Of a DNA stretch of 64,000 nucleotides, positions 8,684 to 17,885 are shown in pieces. The translations under genes were made by a program, and so were the position numbers. This DNA is from JAAXHB01 sp965214945 (GTDB lineage Bacteria > Actinomycetota > Acidimicrobiia > Acidimicrobiales > Aldehydirespiratoraceae). The notes beneath the pieces were generated by a model. It was not told where the DNA came from. It saw only the letters and a list, made by a program, of their open reading frames with translations, and searched no databases. Location of the stretch: positions 1,798,001 to 1,862,000 of the forward strand of contig OZ244029.1 of the NCBI GenBank assembly GCA_965214945.1, read 5' to 3'. Each line of letters starts with the position of its first letter. Positions within the stretch are counted from its first letter, which is position 1.

Positions 8684-10126
8684 TCAGCACCGCTCGGCGG
8701 CGCGCAAGGATCGCTCTGCGCGCCCGGCTGCGGTTCTCAGCGCGTCCTCGGGGTCGAGATTCAAGCGCCGCGCCAGCTCGACGGCAGCGAGCAGGACATC
8801 GCCCATATGGCGTTCACAGGGCTCCGCCACCAGCTCTGCGACCGCCCGATGCAGCATCTGATCCGGCGGCAGTTCCGCCTGGAGGGTTAGACCTGCGGCG
8901 TCGGCGCGTTTGAGGAGCTTCACAGCCCGCAGCAGCGCCGGAAGCGTCTCGGGAATGCCGTCGAGCACCGAGGCGCGGCCTTTCTCCCGCCGCTTGCGCG
9001 TCTCCCAGTCGGCTCGGACCTGCTCCGCGCTGTCGGCTCGGGCGTCGCCGAACACGTGCGGATGGCGTTCCACAAGCTTGTCGTGCACCCGGCGGGCCAC
9101 GTCGGAGATCGTGAAGGCACCACGCTCGGCCGCAAGCCGCGCCTGGAACCACACCTGATACAGCAGGTCTCCGAGCTCTTCCTCGAGGTGGCTATCGAGT
9201 CGTTCGTCAATCTCGTCGTCAGCTAGGCCGACACGCCCGTCGATTGCCTCAAGGGTCTCGTACGTCTCCTCCAGCAGATGCCTGCGCAGGCTGGTGTGAG
9301 TCTGCTCGCGGTCCCAGGGGCAACGCTGCCGAAGCGTTCTGACGAGTTCATCGAAGCGCACGATCTCAGCAGCGACGGGCTCGGCCAGCTCCGGCACGTA
9401 GACCGAGGTGAGATGGTCGGTGTCGACAGCCCGGTCGAGGTCGGCCCAGGCGATCTCGCGGATCGTCTCGTCGGCAAGGCCCAGGCGCTGCAGCACCACC
9501 GCCGATTCGGGCTCCGCCTCAACCGCGAGCTTAATGTCGGACATCACCCAGCGAGTGTGGCAGTGCGCCACCAGCAGCGGTCCAGAGCACCCGGCCGCGC
9601 TCTCGGCGAAGCGAAGCCCGTCCACGATGCGCACGCCCTCCCGCGCCGGGTCGATGCCGAGACGAGCCCAAGCCAGGTCCAGAAACGACATGGCCGGTAG
9701 TATCCGCAGTTCAACTCCGGTCAGCTCGACTCCGGTTAGTTCAACTCCGGTCAGTTCAACTCCGGCGTCGTCCGGCGCGCTTTCAGCCGCCCCCGCGTGA
9801 GCCGAGCCCACCGAGGTGCAGCGCTCTCGCAGCAGCTCCACCGTGCGCTCCAACACCATGGGAGACCCTGGGACTGCGTACAGCACGTCGCCCTGCGCAC
9901 AGGCGTCCAACAGACGCTTACAGATCGCCTCGTAGACATCCTCGAAAGTCTCGGCTTGCTCGTAGCAGTAGTCGAAGCTCACCGCGCCGTTCACCGCCCG
10001 CGACGCGGGATGGTGCCGGGTGCGCACAAAACGCCGACTGTGCGCGGCGATTTCGTGCGAGGCCTCAACGGTGATCAGTTCAGCGCCGGCGGGACCGAGC
10101 CCGACGACCGTGATCCGGCCTGCCAC
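8684..10126 (-). CDS. mazG: Tetrapyrrole-methylase/MazG fusion, nucleoside triphosphate pyrophosphohydrolase
   Basis: MazG hydrolyses NTPs to NMP and PPi. This 480-residue protein is a YabN-type fusion. Residues 1 to about 225 are an SAM-dependent tetrapyrrole (precorrin) methylase-like domain (ITVVGLGPAGAEL, YAVPGSPMVLERTV). Residues about 255-470 are MazG, with CPWDREQTHTSLRRHLLEE, an EEELGDLLYQVWF metal site and HPHVFGDA. Residues 122-140 hold four VELTG repeats from an in-frame tandem duplication between the methylase motifs. It sits between eno and mfd as in other actinobacteria. Confidence 0.93.
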   Translation of the reverse strand: MAGRITVVGLGPAGAELITVEASHEIAAHSRRFVRTRHHPASRAVNGAVSFDYCYEQAETFEDVYEAICKRLLDACAQGDVLYAVPGSPMVLERTVELLRERCTSVGSAHAGAAESAPDDAGVELTGVELTGVELTGVELRILPAMSFLDLAWARLGIDPAREGVRIVDGLRFAESAAGCSGPLLVAHCHTRWVMSDIKLAVEAEPESAVVLQRLGLADETIREIAWADLDRAVDTDHLTSVYVPELAEPVAAEIVRFDELVRTLRQRCPWDREQTHTSLRRHLLEETYETLEAIDGRVGLADDEIDERLDSHLEEELGDLLYQVWFQARLAAERGAFTISDVARRVHDKLVERHPHVFGDARADSAEQVRADWETRKRREKGRASVLDGIPETLPALLRAVKLLKRADAAGLTLQAELPPDQMLHRAVAELVAEPCERHMGDVLLAAVELARRLNLDPEDALRTAAGRAERSLRAAERC

Positions 10127-10173
10127 GTTCCGCCCTGGCCGATCTTCTGCGGTCTGCTTCTGCGGTCTGCTCG

Positions 10174-11154
10174 TCAGTCGAGAGGCCGGCCACCGACGTC
10201 GGGATGGGCGACCACCTCCAGGCGCTCAGAATCCCATGCGCCGTAGCGCTCGTCGATGAAGACCACATCGGCGTAGCGGACGACCGCCTGTTGCAGTAAT
10301 TCCGCCAGCAAGGCCTGGCTCTGAGTGTCAGCCCGGGTCTGAGCCTGGGACAGCTCCTGTAGGCGGACGTCTTCGGCTAGCCTGCTGAGTTCCTCCGAGG
10401 CGAGCTGAGGGTGACGCTCCGGTGTCAGAGATCCGGAGCTGATCACCTCGATCACATGAACCCCGAACTGCGAAACGGCTGTCACGGGGTCACCGCCCGG
10501 CTCGGCAGCGTATGCGGCGGTCTCGAACTCCGGCACGAAGCTGCCCTCTACCACGCAGCCGAGGTCGCCCCCGAAGCTGCCGCTGCCCTGGTCGGAAGAC
10601 AGTTCGAAGGCCAGATCACCGAACTGCTCACCGGCATCCAGTCGGGCGAGCACCGCTTCGGCCTCAGCTTCCGTCGCCACGAGAATGTGCCTCGAGCACA
10701 GCACGCGCAGAGCGGGCCCGTCATCTTCGGCATTAGACGCCTCGGATGTGGCCCACTCCTGGGCCGCCAACAGCAGCGCCTGCTGTCTGATGATCACATC
10801 GCCGCCTGGAGTGTTGGGACCGAGCTGCGTCTCGGCGGAGTTGAGTTCGGCGGCAGCCTGAGCGCGATGGGCGTCGCTGACGGTCAAGCCCTGATCGGCC
10901 ATCTGCTGCTCGATCAAAGCGAAGAACACCCAGCGTGTCAGCCAGGCTGCGGCATCGGCCCGTGGCGCGGCCGCGTCGTTGTCGGGGTCCACGGTAGCGA
11001 GATAGGCCTCGAAGTCGTCTGCGCTGTACTCCATGCTGCCGACGGAGGCCGCCGGCCCGCGGGACACCGAGGCACCGCAGCCCGCTGCCGTCAGCGCAAC
11101 CGCCGCTGCCAGCAGAAGGCCTCTGGCGGCGGCCCCAGACCAATAACGGCTCAC
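10174..11154 (-). CDS. Lipoprotein with parvulin-type peptidyl-prolyl isomerase domain (SurA/PrsA-like)
   Basis: Exported parvulins help secreted proteins fold outside the membrane. The 326-residue product starts with a lipoprotein signal peptide ending LTAAGC (lipidated Cys26). It has a SurA_N-like helical part and a parvulin domain at about 150-240 (SRHILVATEAEAEAVLARL, FGDLAFELSSDQGSG, GGDLGCVVEGSFVPEFE). It begins 12 nt after mfd, so co-transcription is likely, and it precedes mazG. This pairing recalls SurA-type genes beside mfd/mazG in other actinobacteria. Confidence 0.88.
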   Translation of the reverse strand: MSRYWSGAAARGLLLAAAVALTAAGCGASVSRGPAASVGSMEYSADDFEAYLATVDPDNDAAAPRADAAAWLTRWVFFALIEQQMADQGLTVSDAHRAQAAAELNSAETQLGPNTPGGDVIIRQQALLLAAQEWATSEASNAEDDGPALRVLCSRHILVATEAEAEAVLARLDAGEQFGDLAFELSSDQGSGSFGGDLGCVVEGSFVPEFETAAYAAEPGGDPVTAVSQFGVHVIEVISSGSLTPERHPQLASEELSRLAEDVRLQELSQAQTRADTQSQALLAELLQQAVVRYADVVFIDERYGAWDSERLEVVAHPDVGGRPLD

Positions 11155-11166
11155 GGCGCGCGGATG

Positions 11167-14100
11167 TTAGCCGCGCCAGCTGGCCGCGCTAGAACGACCT
11201 CCGACTGCTGGCCGAGCGCCGGCGCCGCCACCTCGGCCACCGCTGCCTTGACGAACACCGGCACTGCCGCCCCGGCCACCGCTGCCTTGACGAACACCGG
11301 CAGCGCTCCCCGGCCGTGCGGGCGACAAGATCTGCTCGATCAGACGGCGGAGCTGGGCAGTCACGGATTCTTCTGTTGCGCGCAGCGGCACGTGCAGCTC
11401 CGAGACGGCCCTCTTGTGGACTGCACCGTCGCCATAAAGCCGACGCAGACGCACCTGGCGACTCGCCGGCAAGCGCACGGGCGACAGGCGAGCCCGGTAA
11501 GACGGGCGCGACAGCCCGCCGACTGCGCCCCCCGCTCGGATCACCGTCACCTGCGTGACTCCGGCGCGCAGGCAGTCGACCCGCAGCCGACCGATCTCCA
11601 GCAGCGCCTCTACGGAGGTCGGGAGCGGACCAAACCGGTCGAGCCATTCGTCTCGCACGTCGTCTAGCTCAGCATGGTCGCTCACTTCTGCCAGGCGCTG
11701 GTAGGCCTCAAGCCGTGAAGCCTCCCCCTCCATGTAGTCACCGGGAATGTGAGCGTCCACCGGCACTTCGATCGTCACTAGCTGAGGCGCCTCGGGACGC
11801 TCCCCTCGTAGCTCGGCGACCGCTTCGGACACCAGCTGGCAATAGAGGTCGTAGCCGACCGCGGCGATGTGACCTGACTGAGCCTCACCCAACAGGTTGC
11901 CGGCGCCGCGGATCTCGAGGTCGCGCATCGCGATCCGGTAACCCGAGCCCAGCGCTGTGGCCTCTCCTATCGTCTTGAGCCGGTCGTAGGCCTGCTCGGA
12001 AAGCACGCTGCCCACGGGATAGAACAGGTACGCGTAGGCCCGGTGGCCCGAGCGTCCGACCCGACCGCGGATCTGGTGGAGCTGGCCCAGACCCAGACTG
12101 TCGGCTCGGTCGACGATAAGCGTGTTGACGGTGGGCATGTCGATGCCCGATTCGATGATGGTGGTGCACACCAGCACGTCGTAGCACTGCTCGGAGAAGT
12201 CGAGCACGGTGCGCTCCAGGCTGCTCTCCTGCATTTGGCCGTGGGCCACCGCCACCCGGGCCTCGGGCACCAGGCGGCGCAGCCGCCTGGCGACCCGGTG
12301 GATATCGGCCACCCGGTTGTGCACGTAGAACACCTGGCCCTCGCGCAGCAGCTCCCTGCGGACCGCCTCGGCAACCGCTCGCTCCTTGAACTCTCCAACA
12401 TAGGTGAGGATCGGCCGGCGGTTCAGCGGCGGCGTTCGCAGCAGCGAGATGTCGCGGATCCCGGTGAGGCTCATCTCCAGCGTCCTGGGAACCGGTGTGG
12501 CCGTCAGCGTGAGAACATCGACTTCCGAGCGCAACTCCTTGATCGCCTCTTTGTGCCTCACTCCGAAGCGCTGCTCCTCGTCGATCACCAGCAGCCCCAG
12601 ACGTCTGAAGTGCACGTCCGGGGACAGCATCCGATGGGTGCCCACCACCACGTCGACCTCGCCTGACGCGAGGCCTCGGATCACCTCCACAGCCTCTGCG
12701 GACCTAAGGAACCGGCTGAGCATCTCCACGCGTGCGCCGAAGGGCTCGAAGCGCCCGCGCAGCGTTCGCGTGTGCTGGTGAGCCAGCAGCGTGGTAGGCG
12801 CGAGCACGGCAGCCTGTCTGCCGTCGAGCACCGCCTTGAACACGGCCCGCAACGCGATCTCGGTCTTGCCGAAGCCCACGTCTCCCACGATGAGGCGGTC
12901 CATCGGTGTGGGCCGCTCCATGTCGTGCTTCACTTCTGCCAGCACTCTCAGCTGATCTCGGGTCTCGCGGTACTCGAAGGCGTCCTCCAACTCGCGCTGC
13001 CAAACACTGTCGCCATCGAAAGCGTGGCCCGGCGCGGTGATCCTCTTCTGGTAGAGAGCCACAAGATCCTTGGCGACCTCGGCGACCTTGCGGCGGACCC
13101 GGACTTTGGCCGCCGCCCAGTCGGAGCCTCCCATGCGCGACAGCCTGGGAGTGGCGCCGCCGGTGTAGCGACGGACCGAGTCAACCTGGTCTGTGGGCAC
13201 GTACAGCCTGTCGCGGCCGCGGTAGGCGAGCAGCAAGTACTCGCGTTCGCAGCCGCCTACGTTTCGACGCACCATCCCTTCGAAGCGCCCGATGCCGTGA
13301 CGGTGATGCACCACGAAGGATCCCGGCGACAGGCCTTCAAAGAAGCGGCGCGCGTCGCGGCCGTTGCTGCTGCGCGGATGCCTGCGGCGGACGGCGCGGC
13401 GGCGTCCTGTGATGTCGCTTGAGGCCAGCACCGCCAGCTTCACGCTGTTGAGAACCGCTCCGCTGTGCAGGTCGTCCGCCGCGGGCGGCTCACTCAGATG
13501 GGCGCCGTGATCGGCCAGCAGGTCGCTCAGCCGCCTCGCGGTCCCAGCGCCCTGCGCGCACAGTACGACCCTGTAGCCGTCGTCGAGCAGCCTCGCGATG
13601 CGGCGCGCTCGACTTTTGAGGCCTCGCTGCCCGCTCGCCCAGCCGGTGGCGTCCACCACCGGGTCGTCGGATGAGGATGGAGCCGACGGCATCGCCCAGA
13701 CCGGGACGCCGGCTGACGGCTGCGCTTCGTCCAAGCCGGCGTGCAGCCGCGGCAGGCGCCCGGTATCAGCTGCGCTCGAACCGGTCACCACCGACGCGAG
13801 TTCCCGCTCCTCGGAGAGCACGTCCGCAGATCGGTCTTTGAGCCGGCGGGGCTCGATCATCACCATCGCAGCGCCGGGCGGCAGCAGCTCGGGCAGCGTG
13901 ACAGGCTGCTGCGCGAGCTGTGGCCACGCCGATTCCATGCCGTCGAACATCTCTCCGTCGGCTATCCGTTGCCAGAAGTCACCGTCCCAGTGCTGGCCGC
14001 CCCGCGGTTCACTCGAAGCGATCTCAACAGCACGTCGGCGCACCCAGCGGTTGGGGCGCAGCTCGCGGCACGCGAAGACCTCGACGGTCTCCAGAGCAGC

Positions 14101-14817
14101 CGTTGTGCGCTGATCGTCCGCTGAGAACTCTGCGAGCCTGTCGATCTCGTCGCCCCAGAAATCGATCCGCACTGGCGCCGGCCCGATTGAGGGATACACG
14201 TCAACGATGGAGCCGCGAACTGCCATCTCTCCGCGGTGCTCCACCTGATGCTCGCGCCGGTAGCCGAAGCCCGCGAGCTTCTCAATGAGAGCGCTCTGGT
14301 CGACGACGTCACCGAGACTGAGCGTGGTGGGAGCCGCGACAGCAGCGGCGTCGAGGCGCTGCGTCAGCGCCCTCGCCGAGGCGACTATCACAGCCGGCGT
14401 GCTGGCGCCGGGATCGGTCAGGCGGTGCAGCACCCGCATCCGTCGGCCCATCGCGGACACCGACGGGCTGACGCGCTCGAAGGGCAAAGTCCCCCATTCC
14501 AGCATCTCTTCGACCTCATCGGAGCCCAAGAGAGCGGTGAGGCTGTCCGCGAGCCTCCCAACCTCTGAGTGCGTCGGCACGGCCACCAGCAGCGGACGCC
14601 GCTGAGAAACGGCGCTGAGCCCCGCCAGCACCAGAGCACGCGCCGGTTCGCACACGGCTAGCGACGCGTCGAGCCGACCGAGCAACGCCGACAGCGACGG
14701 CTCCTGAGCGAGCAGCGGCACCAGAGCCTTGAGGCCGCGGTCGGCACCTGCGCTCTCATACGGGGTTTGCTGCCTGGCTTGCTGCTGGTCGGCCTGCCGG
14801 TGGGTGTTCGCGCTCAC
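11167..14817 (-). CDS. mfd: Transcription-repair coupling factor Mfd
   Basis: Mfd removes RNA polymerase stalled at lesions and recruits UvrA. The 1,216-residue product has the UvrB-homology region (WGTLPFERVSPSV), a CarD-like RNAP-interaction domain (FVVHHRHGIGRFEGM, LLLAYRGRDRLYVP), and the RecG-like translocase (GDVGFGKTEIALRAVFKA, VIDEEQRFGVRHKE, LTLTATPVPRTLEMSL), then a TRCF domain. The C-terminal tail after about residue 1160 is a Gly/Arg/Ser run with GVRQGSGGRGG repeated. The first ~25 residues are Gln-rich and may not be translated. Confidence 0.96.
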   Translation of the reverse strand: MSANTHRQADQQQARQQTPYESAGADRGLKALVPLLAQEPSLSALLGRLDASLAVCEPARALVLAGLSAVSQRRPLLVAVPTHSEVGRLADSLTALLGSDEVEEMLEWGTLPFERVSPSVSAMGRRMRVLHRLTDPGASTPAVIVASARALTQRLDAAAVAAPTTLSLGDVVDQSALIEKLAGFGYRREHQVEHRGEMAVRGSIVDVYPSIGPAPVRIDFWGDEIDRLAEFSADDQRTTAALETVEVFACRELRPNRWVRRRAVEIASSEPRGGQHWDGDFWQRIADGEMFDGMESAWPQLAQQPVTLPELLPPGAAMVMIEPRRLKDRSADVLSEERELASVVTGSSAADTGRLPRLHAGLDEAQPSAGVPVWAMPSAPSSSDDPVVDATGWASGQRGLKSRARRIARLLDDGYRVVLCAQGAGTARRLSDLLADHGAHLSEPPAADDLHSGAVLNSVKLAVLASSDITGRRRAVRRRHPRSSNGRDARRFFEGLSPGSFVVHHRHGIGRFEGMVRRNVGGCEREYLLLAYRGRDRLYVPTDQVDSVRRYTGGATPRLSRMGGSDWAAAKVRVRRKVAEVAKDLVALYQKRITAPGHAFDGDSVWQRELEDAFEYRETRDQLRVLAEVKHDMERPTPMDRLIVGDVGFGKTEIALRAVFKAVLDGRQAAVLAPTTLLAHQHTRTLRGRFEPFGARVEMLSRFLRSAEAVEVIRGLASGEVDVVVGTHRMLSPDVHFRRLGLLVIDEEQRFGVRHKEAIKELRSEVDVLTLTATPVPRTLEMSLTGIRDISLLRTPPLNRRPILTYVGEFKERAVAEAVRRELLREGQVFYVHNRVADIHRVARRLRRLVPEARVAVAHGQMQESSLERTVLDFSEQCYDVLVCTTIIESGIDMPTVNTLIVDRADSLGLGQLHQIRGRVGRSGHRAYAYLFYPVGSVLSEQAYDRLKTIGEATALGSGYRIAMRDLEIRGAGNLLGEAQSGHIAAVGYDLYCQLVSEAVAELRGERPEAPQLVTIEVPVDAHIPGDYMEGEASRLEAYQRLAEVSDHAELDDVRDEWLDRFGPLPTSVEALLEIGRLRVDCLRAGVTQVTVIRAGGAVGGLSRPSYRARLSPVRLPASRQVRLRRLYGDGAVHKRAVSELHVPLRATEESVTAQLRRLIEQILSPARPGSAAGVRQGSGGRGGSAGVRQGSGGRGGGAGARPAVGGRSSAASWRG
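11225..11310. repeat. Tandem duplication in the mfd 3' end
   Basis: A ~45-bp unit containing CCACCGCTGCCTTGACGAAC occurs twice in tandem (about 11237 and 11276), with a shorter degenerate third part. It encodes the repeated GVRQGSGGRGG motif of the Mfd tail, downstream of every conserved Mfd domain. Confidence 0.8.
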
Positions 14818-14869
14818 CGAAGCCTCTGCTTGGCCTGCTCTGCCGACCCCATCTGATGCAAGCTCGGAT

Positions 14870-15535
14870 TCAAGCGACGTTGAAGCGGTTCATCGCCGTG
14901 GTGAGCCCGTGTTCAAAGAGGCACTCGACCGCGTCCGCCGCCCGCGCTACCGCGGAATCCAGCAAAACGCGCTCGGCCCTGCCGGGCCGACCCAGCACGT
15001 GCTTCACCACACGGTCTTCGCGGTCTGGGCGGCTGCCGCGATCGGCACCGACGGGCTTGCCAACAACAGCGCCGGGGCGGCCGATGCCGATCCGCACACG
15101 CGTGAACTCATCGCTTCCCAGGCTCGCCCTGATCGATTTCAGGCCTTTGTGACCGGCAAGTCCTCCGCCACGCCGCACCTTCAGGCGCCCGGCTGGGAGG
15201 TCTAGCTCGTCGTGCACCACCACGAGGCGCCCTACGTCGTCGATGCCGTAGCGCCGCAGGAGCGGTCGCACCGCCCTACCCGAATCGTTCATGTAGGTGA
15301 CCGGAGCGGCGACCGCCATCAGGCGGCCGCTCACTCGCAGCTCACCCGAAAGGGCGTGCAGGCGCCGAGCACGCCGCAGCCGGCCGCCGTGGCGACGCAT
15401 CAGCTCTTCCGCCGCCCAACGCCCGGCGTTGTGGCGGGTGCCCGCATACTCGTCGCCGGGGTTGCCAAGCCCGACCACCAGCAGCTCCGCCGGCGCGCCG
15501 ACACGAGAGCCGCGGCGCCGTAGTGCCATGCGCAC
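14870..15535 (-). CDS. pth: Peptidyl-tRNA hydrolase
   Basis: Pth cleaves peptidyl-tRNA released from stalled ribosomes. The 221-residue product has the family signature LLVVGLGNPGDEYAGTRHNAG with catalytic His35, the TYMNDSGRAV motif, VVHDELDLPAGRLKVRRGGG and GHKGLKSI. Two ATG codons lie at the start; either gives an N-terminus about 15 residues longer than average. It lies between rplY and mfd on the same strand, the conserved actinobacterial order. Confidence 0.95.
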   Translation of the reverse strand: MRMALRRRGSRVGAPAELLVVGLGNPGDEYAGTRHNAGRWAAEELMRRHGGRLRRARRLHALSGELRVSGRLMAVAAPVTYMNDSGRAVRPLLRRYGIDDVGRLVVVHDELDLPAGRLKVRRGGGLAGHKGLKSIRASLGSDEFTRVRIGIGRPGAVVGKPVGADRGSRPDREDRVVKHVLGRPGRAERVLLDSAVARAADAVECLFEHGLTTAMNRFNVA

Positions 15536-15623
15536 AGACGGGACTCAGCGTCGGACAGCGCGAACTGAGAACGCGCCCGACGGCGGCAGTCCTCTGAGGT
15601 GGCGGTCGGAGGCGGCGGTCGGA

Positions 15624-16274
15624 TCAGCCGTCGAGCGCGGCCGTGTCGCCAATGTCGCCCATGTAGGCAGCCTCTTCGTCCTCGAGGGCTTTCTGCTGGC
15701 GCAGGTACTCCTTGGTGGAGCGCGTAATGAGCCCAACTGCGAAGGGCGCTTCGGGGTCGTCGGCGGCCGAAACTCCCGGCGGAAACCCGATGTCGTTCAC
15801 CCGAAGCGACATGCCCACCTCCAGGTTGCTCACATCAGCGGTTATCTCAGTGGGAAGATCGGCGATCTTGGCGCGCACCGGCACTCGGTGCATCACCTGA
15901 TCCACCATTCCACTGGCTTGCGTCACCTTCTTGGGCTCGCCGATCAGCACCAGTGGAACCTCCACAGAAATCTCACTCTCGGGATCGATCCGCAGGAAGT
16001 CGACGTGAAGCACATCGCGACGAACCGGGTGGCGCTGCAGATCTTTGACGATCGACAGATGCTGCTCACCGCCCACATTAAGAGCGATCAGCGCGTTCAG
16101 CCCGGCGTCGGTGGACAGCGCGGCGCGCAGGTCGGCGTACGCGACCGACACTGCGAGCGGCTCGGCACCCCGGCCGTACAACACGGCGGGCACCCGGCCC
16201 GAACGGCGCAGCCGCCTGCTCGGGCGGCTCCCGATCTCTCGACCCGTCTCAGCTGCGACCGACACCGTTGCCAT
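15624..16274 (-). CDS. rplY: 50S ribosomal protein bL25, long CTC form
   Basis: bL25 binds 5S rRNA in the large subunit; the long Ctc form has an extra C-terminal domain. The 216-residue product starts MATVSVAAETGREIGSRPSR and contains RRSGRVPAVLYGRG (RNA-binding face), HVDFLRIDPESEISVEVPLV, and an acidic tail ending YMGDIGDTAALDG. Start is ATG. The gene sits between prs and pth. I see no gene in the 135 bp upstream toward prs, where a short GTGGACAGGTCTCAG-type repeat lies. Confidence 0.95.
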   Translation of the reverse strand: MATVSVAAETGREIGSRPSRRLRRSGRVPAVLYGRGAEPLAVSVAYADLRAALSTDAGLNALIALNVGGEQHLSIVKDLQRHPVRRDVLHVDFLRIDPESEISVEVPLVLIGEPKKVTQASGMVDQVMHRVPVRAKIADLPTEITADVSNLEVGMSLRVNDIGFPPGVSAADDPEAPFAVGLITRSTKEYLRQQKALEDEEAAYMGDIGDTAALDG

Positions 16275-16409
16275 GGCACGAATCTAGCTTCCAGACCGCC
16301 GGAATCCCCCTGTGCGCGGCGCTCGCCGGGCAAGCGGCTCGCCGTCGACAGAGGCCGCGCTCGGCGTGGCTGCGCCAGCTCAGGCAGCCGGATCTCAGGT
16401 GGACAGGTC

Positions 16410-17396
16410 TCAGGTGGACAGGTTGTTGCCGCCGAAGATCTCGCTGACCGACGTGTCCTCGAAGACCGCCGAGATGGCCTGGGCCACGATCTGCGCCACC
16501 GACACCACGTGAAGCTTCTCGAAGCGCTGATGCTCGGCAAGCGGCAGCGTGTCGGTGCACACCACGGTGTCGATCACGGAGCCGCTGAGGCGCTCGACCG
16601 CAGGTTCCGACAGAACCGCATGCGTCGTCGCGGCGATCACCCTTCGGGCGCCCTTGGCGGCCAGCAGCTCCGCAGCGGCCACGATGGTGCCTCCGGTGTC
16701 GATCATGTCGTCCACCAGCACGCAGGTGCGGCCTTCGACTTTGCCGACGATGTCACGGGCCTCGACGTGGTTCTTAGCGTCGGTGCGGCGGCGTTTGTGG
16801 ACGATAGCGAGGTCGGCGTGCAGCAGATGTGTGTAGCGCTCCGCGACGCGCACTCGCCCCGCGTCGGGCGCCACGATCACCAGATCGTCCGTGCCGAGCT
16901 GGCGAAGGTATTCGACCAGCACCGGCATGGCCGTAAGATGATCGAGCGGGCCGTCAAAGAAACCCTGGATTTGGCCGGAGTGCAGGTCGACCGACAGCAG
17001 CCGCTTGGCCCCGGCCGCGCGGAAGATGTCGGCGAGCAGCCGGGCCGAGATCGGCTCCCGGCCTGAAGACTTGCGATCCTGGCGGGCATAGCCGTAGAAG
17101 GGGGCTACGACGCTGATCCGCTTGGCGGAGGCCCGCTTGGCGGCGTCCACCATCACGAGCTGCTCCATGATCGCGTCGTTGATCGACTCCTCGCCCCAGC
17201 GGGCGTGCGCACCGAAAATAAACAGGTCGCAGCCGCGGATCGATTCGCCGTAACGGACGTGGATCTCGCCGTTGGCGAACTCGCCGACATGGGCAGTGCC
17301 CAGCTCCACGCCGAGTTCGGCGCACACGGCCGCCGCGAAGGACCGGCTCGACCGGCCGGCCACCACTCGCAGCTCTTTCTGGGTCTGCTGCCTCAT
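16410..17396 (-). CDS. prs: Ribose-phosphate pyrophosphokinase (PRPP synthetase)
   Basis: This enzyme makes PRPP from ribose 5-phosphate and ATP for nucleotide, His and Trp synthesis. The 328-residue product has VVAGRSSRSFA, GEFANGEIHVRYGESIRG, the flexible-loop YGYARQDRKSSGREPIS, VSVDLHSGQIQGFF-like residues, and the PRPP loop VLVDDMIDTGGTI. Start is ATG 17394-17396 (MRQQTQKELRVV). The frame stays open upstream but would run into the tRNA-Gln, so a longer product is excluded. The glmU gene often found next to prs in actinobacteria is not in this window. Confidence 0.96.
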   Translation of the reverse strand: MRQQTQKELRVVAGRSSRSFAAAVCAELGVELGTAHVGEFANGEIHVRYGESIRGCDLFIFGAHARWGEESINDAIMEQLVMVDAAKRASAKRISVVAPFYGYARQDRKSSGREPISARLLADIFRAAGAKRLLSVDLHSGQIQGFFDGPLDHLTAMPVLVEYLRQLGTDDLVIVAPDAGRVRVAERYTHLLHADLAIVHKRRRTDAKNHVEARDIVGKVEGRTCVLVDDMIDTGGTIVAAAELLAAKGARRVIAATTHAVLSEPAVERLSGSVIDTVVCTDTLPLAEHQRFEKLHVVSVAQIVAQAISAVFEDTSVSEIFGGNNLST

Positions 17397-17431
17397 GTGC
17401 CTCGCTTGTCTGCGCGGAAGCTGCGAAACCG

Positions 17432-17504
17432 CTGGCCGGGCAGGACTCGAACCTGCAACCTTCGGAGCCAAAGTCCGCTGTTCTACCTGTTGAACTACCG
17501 GCCA
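17432..17504 (-). tRNA. tRNA-Gln (anticodon TTG)
   Basis: On the minus strand a 73-nt cloverleaf can be drawn. The acceptor stem is TGGCCGG paired with CCGGCCA plus discriminator G. The D arm contains GTTCAACAGGTAGAAC. The anticodon loop is CTTTGGC with anticodon TTG. The T arm is GCAGG-TTCGAGT-CCTGC. CCA is not encoded. It lies just upstream of prs on the same strand. Confidence 0.93.
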
Positions 17505-17682
17505 TTGTTACGCCGCTGAGGGCGGGCCAATCACGCTAACGCCACCATCGGTCGTCGGGCGCGCCGCCCCAGCCTACGACCGGCCGCCCTCTCAGAATCA
17601 GCCGAGCGACGGATCATTTGAACGACAGATTCGACCCGGTGCCGGCGCGTCCCGGCGCTTCATGCGCTAGCGTTGTGGCCTC

Positions 17683-17775
17683 GTGGGTTCCGTAGTCAAG
17701 AAACGCCGCAAGCGGATGCGCAAGAAGAAGCACAAGAAGATGCTGCGCCGCACCCGCCACCAGCGCCGCAAGTAG
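17683..17775 (+). CDS. Ribosomal protein bS22 (AURKAIP1/COX24-domain peptide)
   Basis: A 30-residue, extremely basic peptide starts at GTG: VGSVVKKRRKRMRKKKHKKM followed by LRRTRHQRRK. From memory this nearly matches mycobacterial bS22 (GSVIKKRRKRMSKKKHRK...), a small-subunit peptide seen in Mycobacterium smegmatis ribosome structures and often annotated AURKAIP1/COX24 domain protein. It probably sits near the 16S decoding region. Most gene finders miss it because of its length. Downstream (17776-17885) I see only a TAGC(C)CGCGC-type short repeat. Confidence 0.9.
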   Translation: MGSVVKKRRKRMRKKKHKKMLRRTRHQRRK

Positions 17776-17885
17776 CCCGCGCAACAAGTAGCGCGCAGCA
17801 GGTAGCCCGCGCCGAACGCGTGATACCTGCTGCGATCACGTGTGCTGCCTGCTGCGCTCACGTTGCACTGTCGCCCTATATCTCT

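Noticed and set aside
16275..16409. glmU between prs and rplY or mfd
   Set aside because: No open frame with nucleotidyltransferase or hexapeptide motifs; the region is short.
15297..17066. A 589-residue plus-strand reading frame
   Set aside because: It is antisense to pth, rplY and prs, and has no family motifs; GC skew explains the open frame.
17397..17471. Longer PRPP synthetase N-terminus
   Set aside because: It would run through the tRNA-Gln gene; the ATG at 17396 gives the family start.
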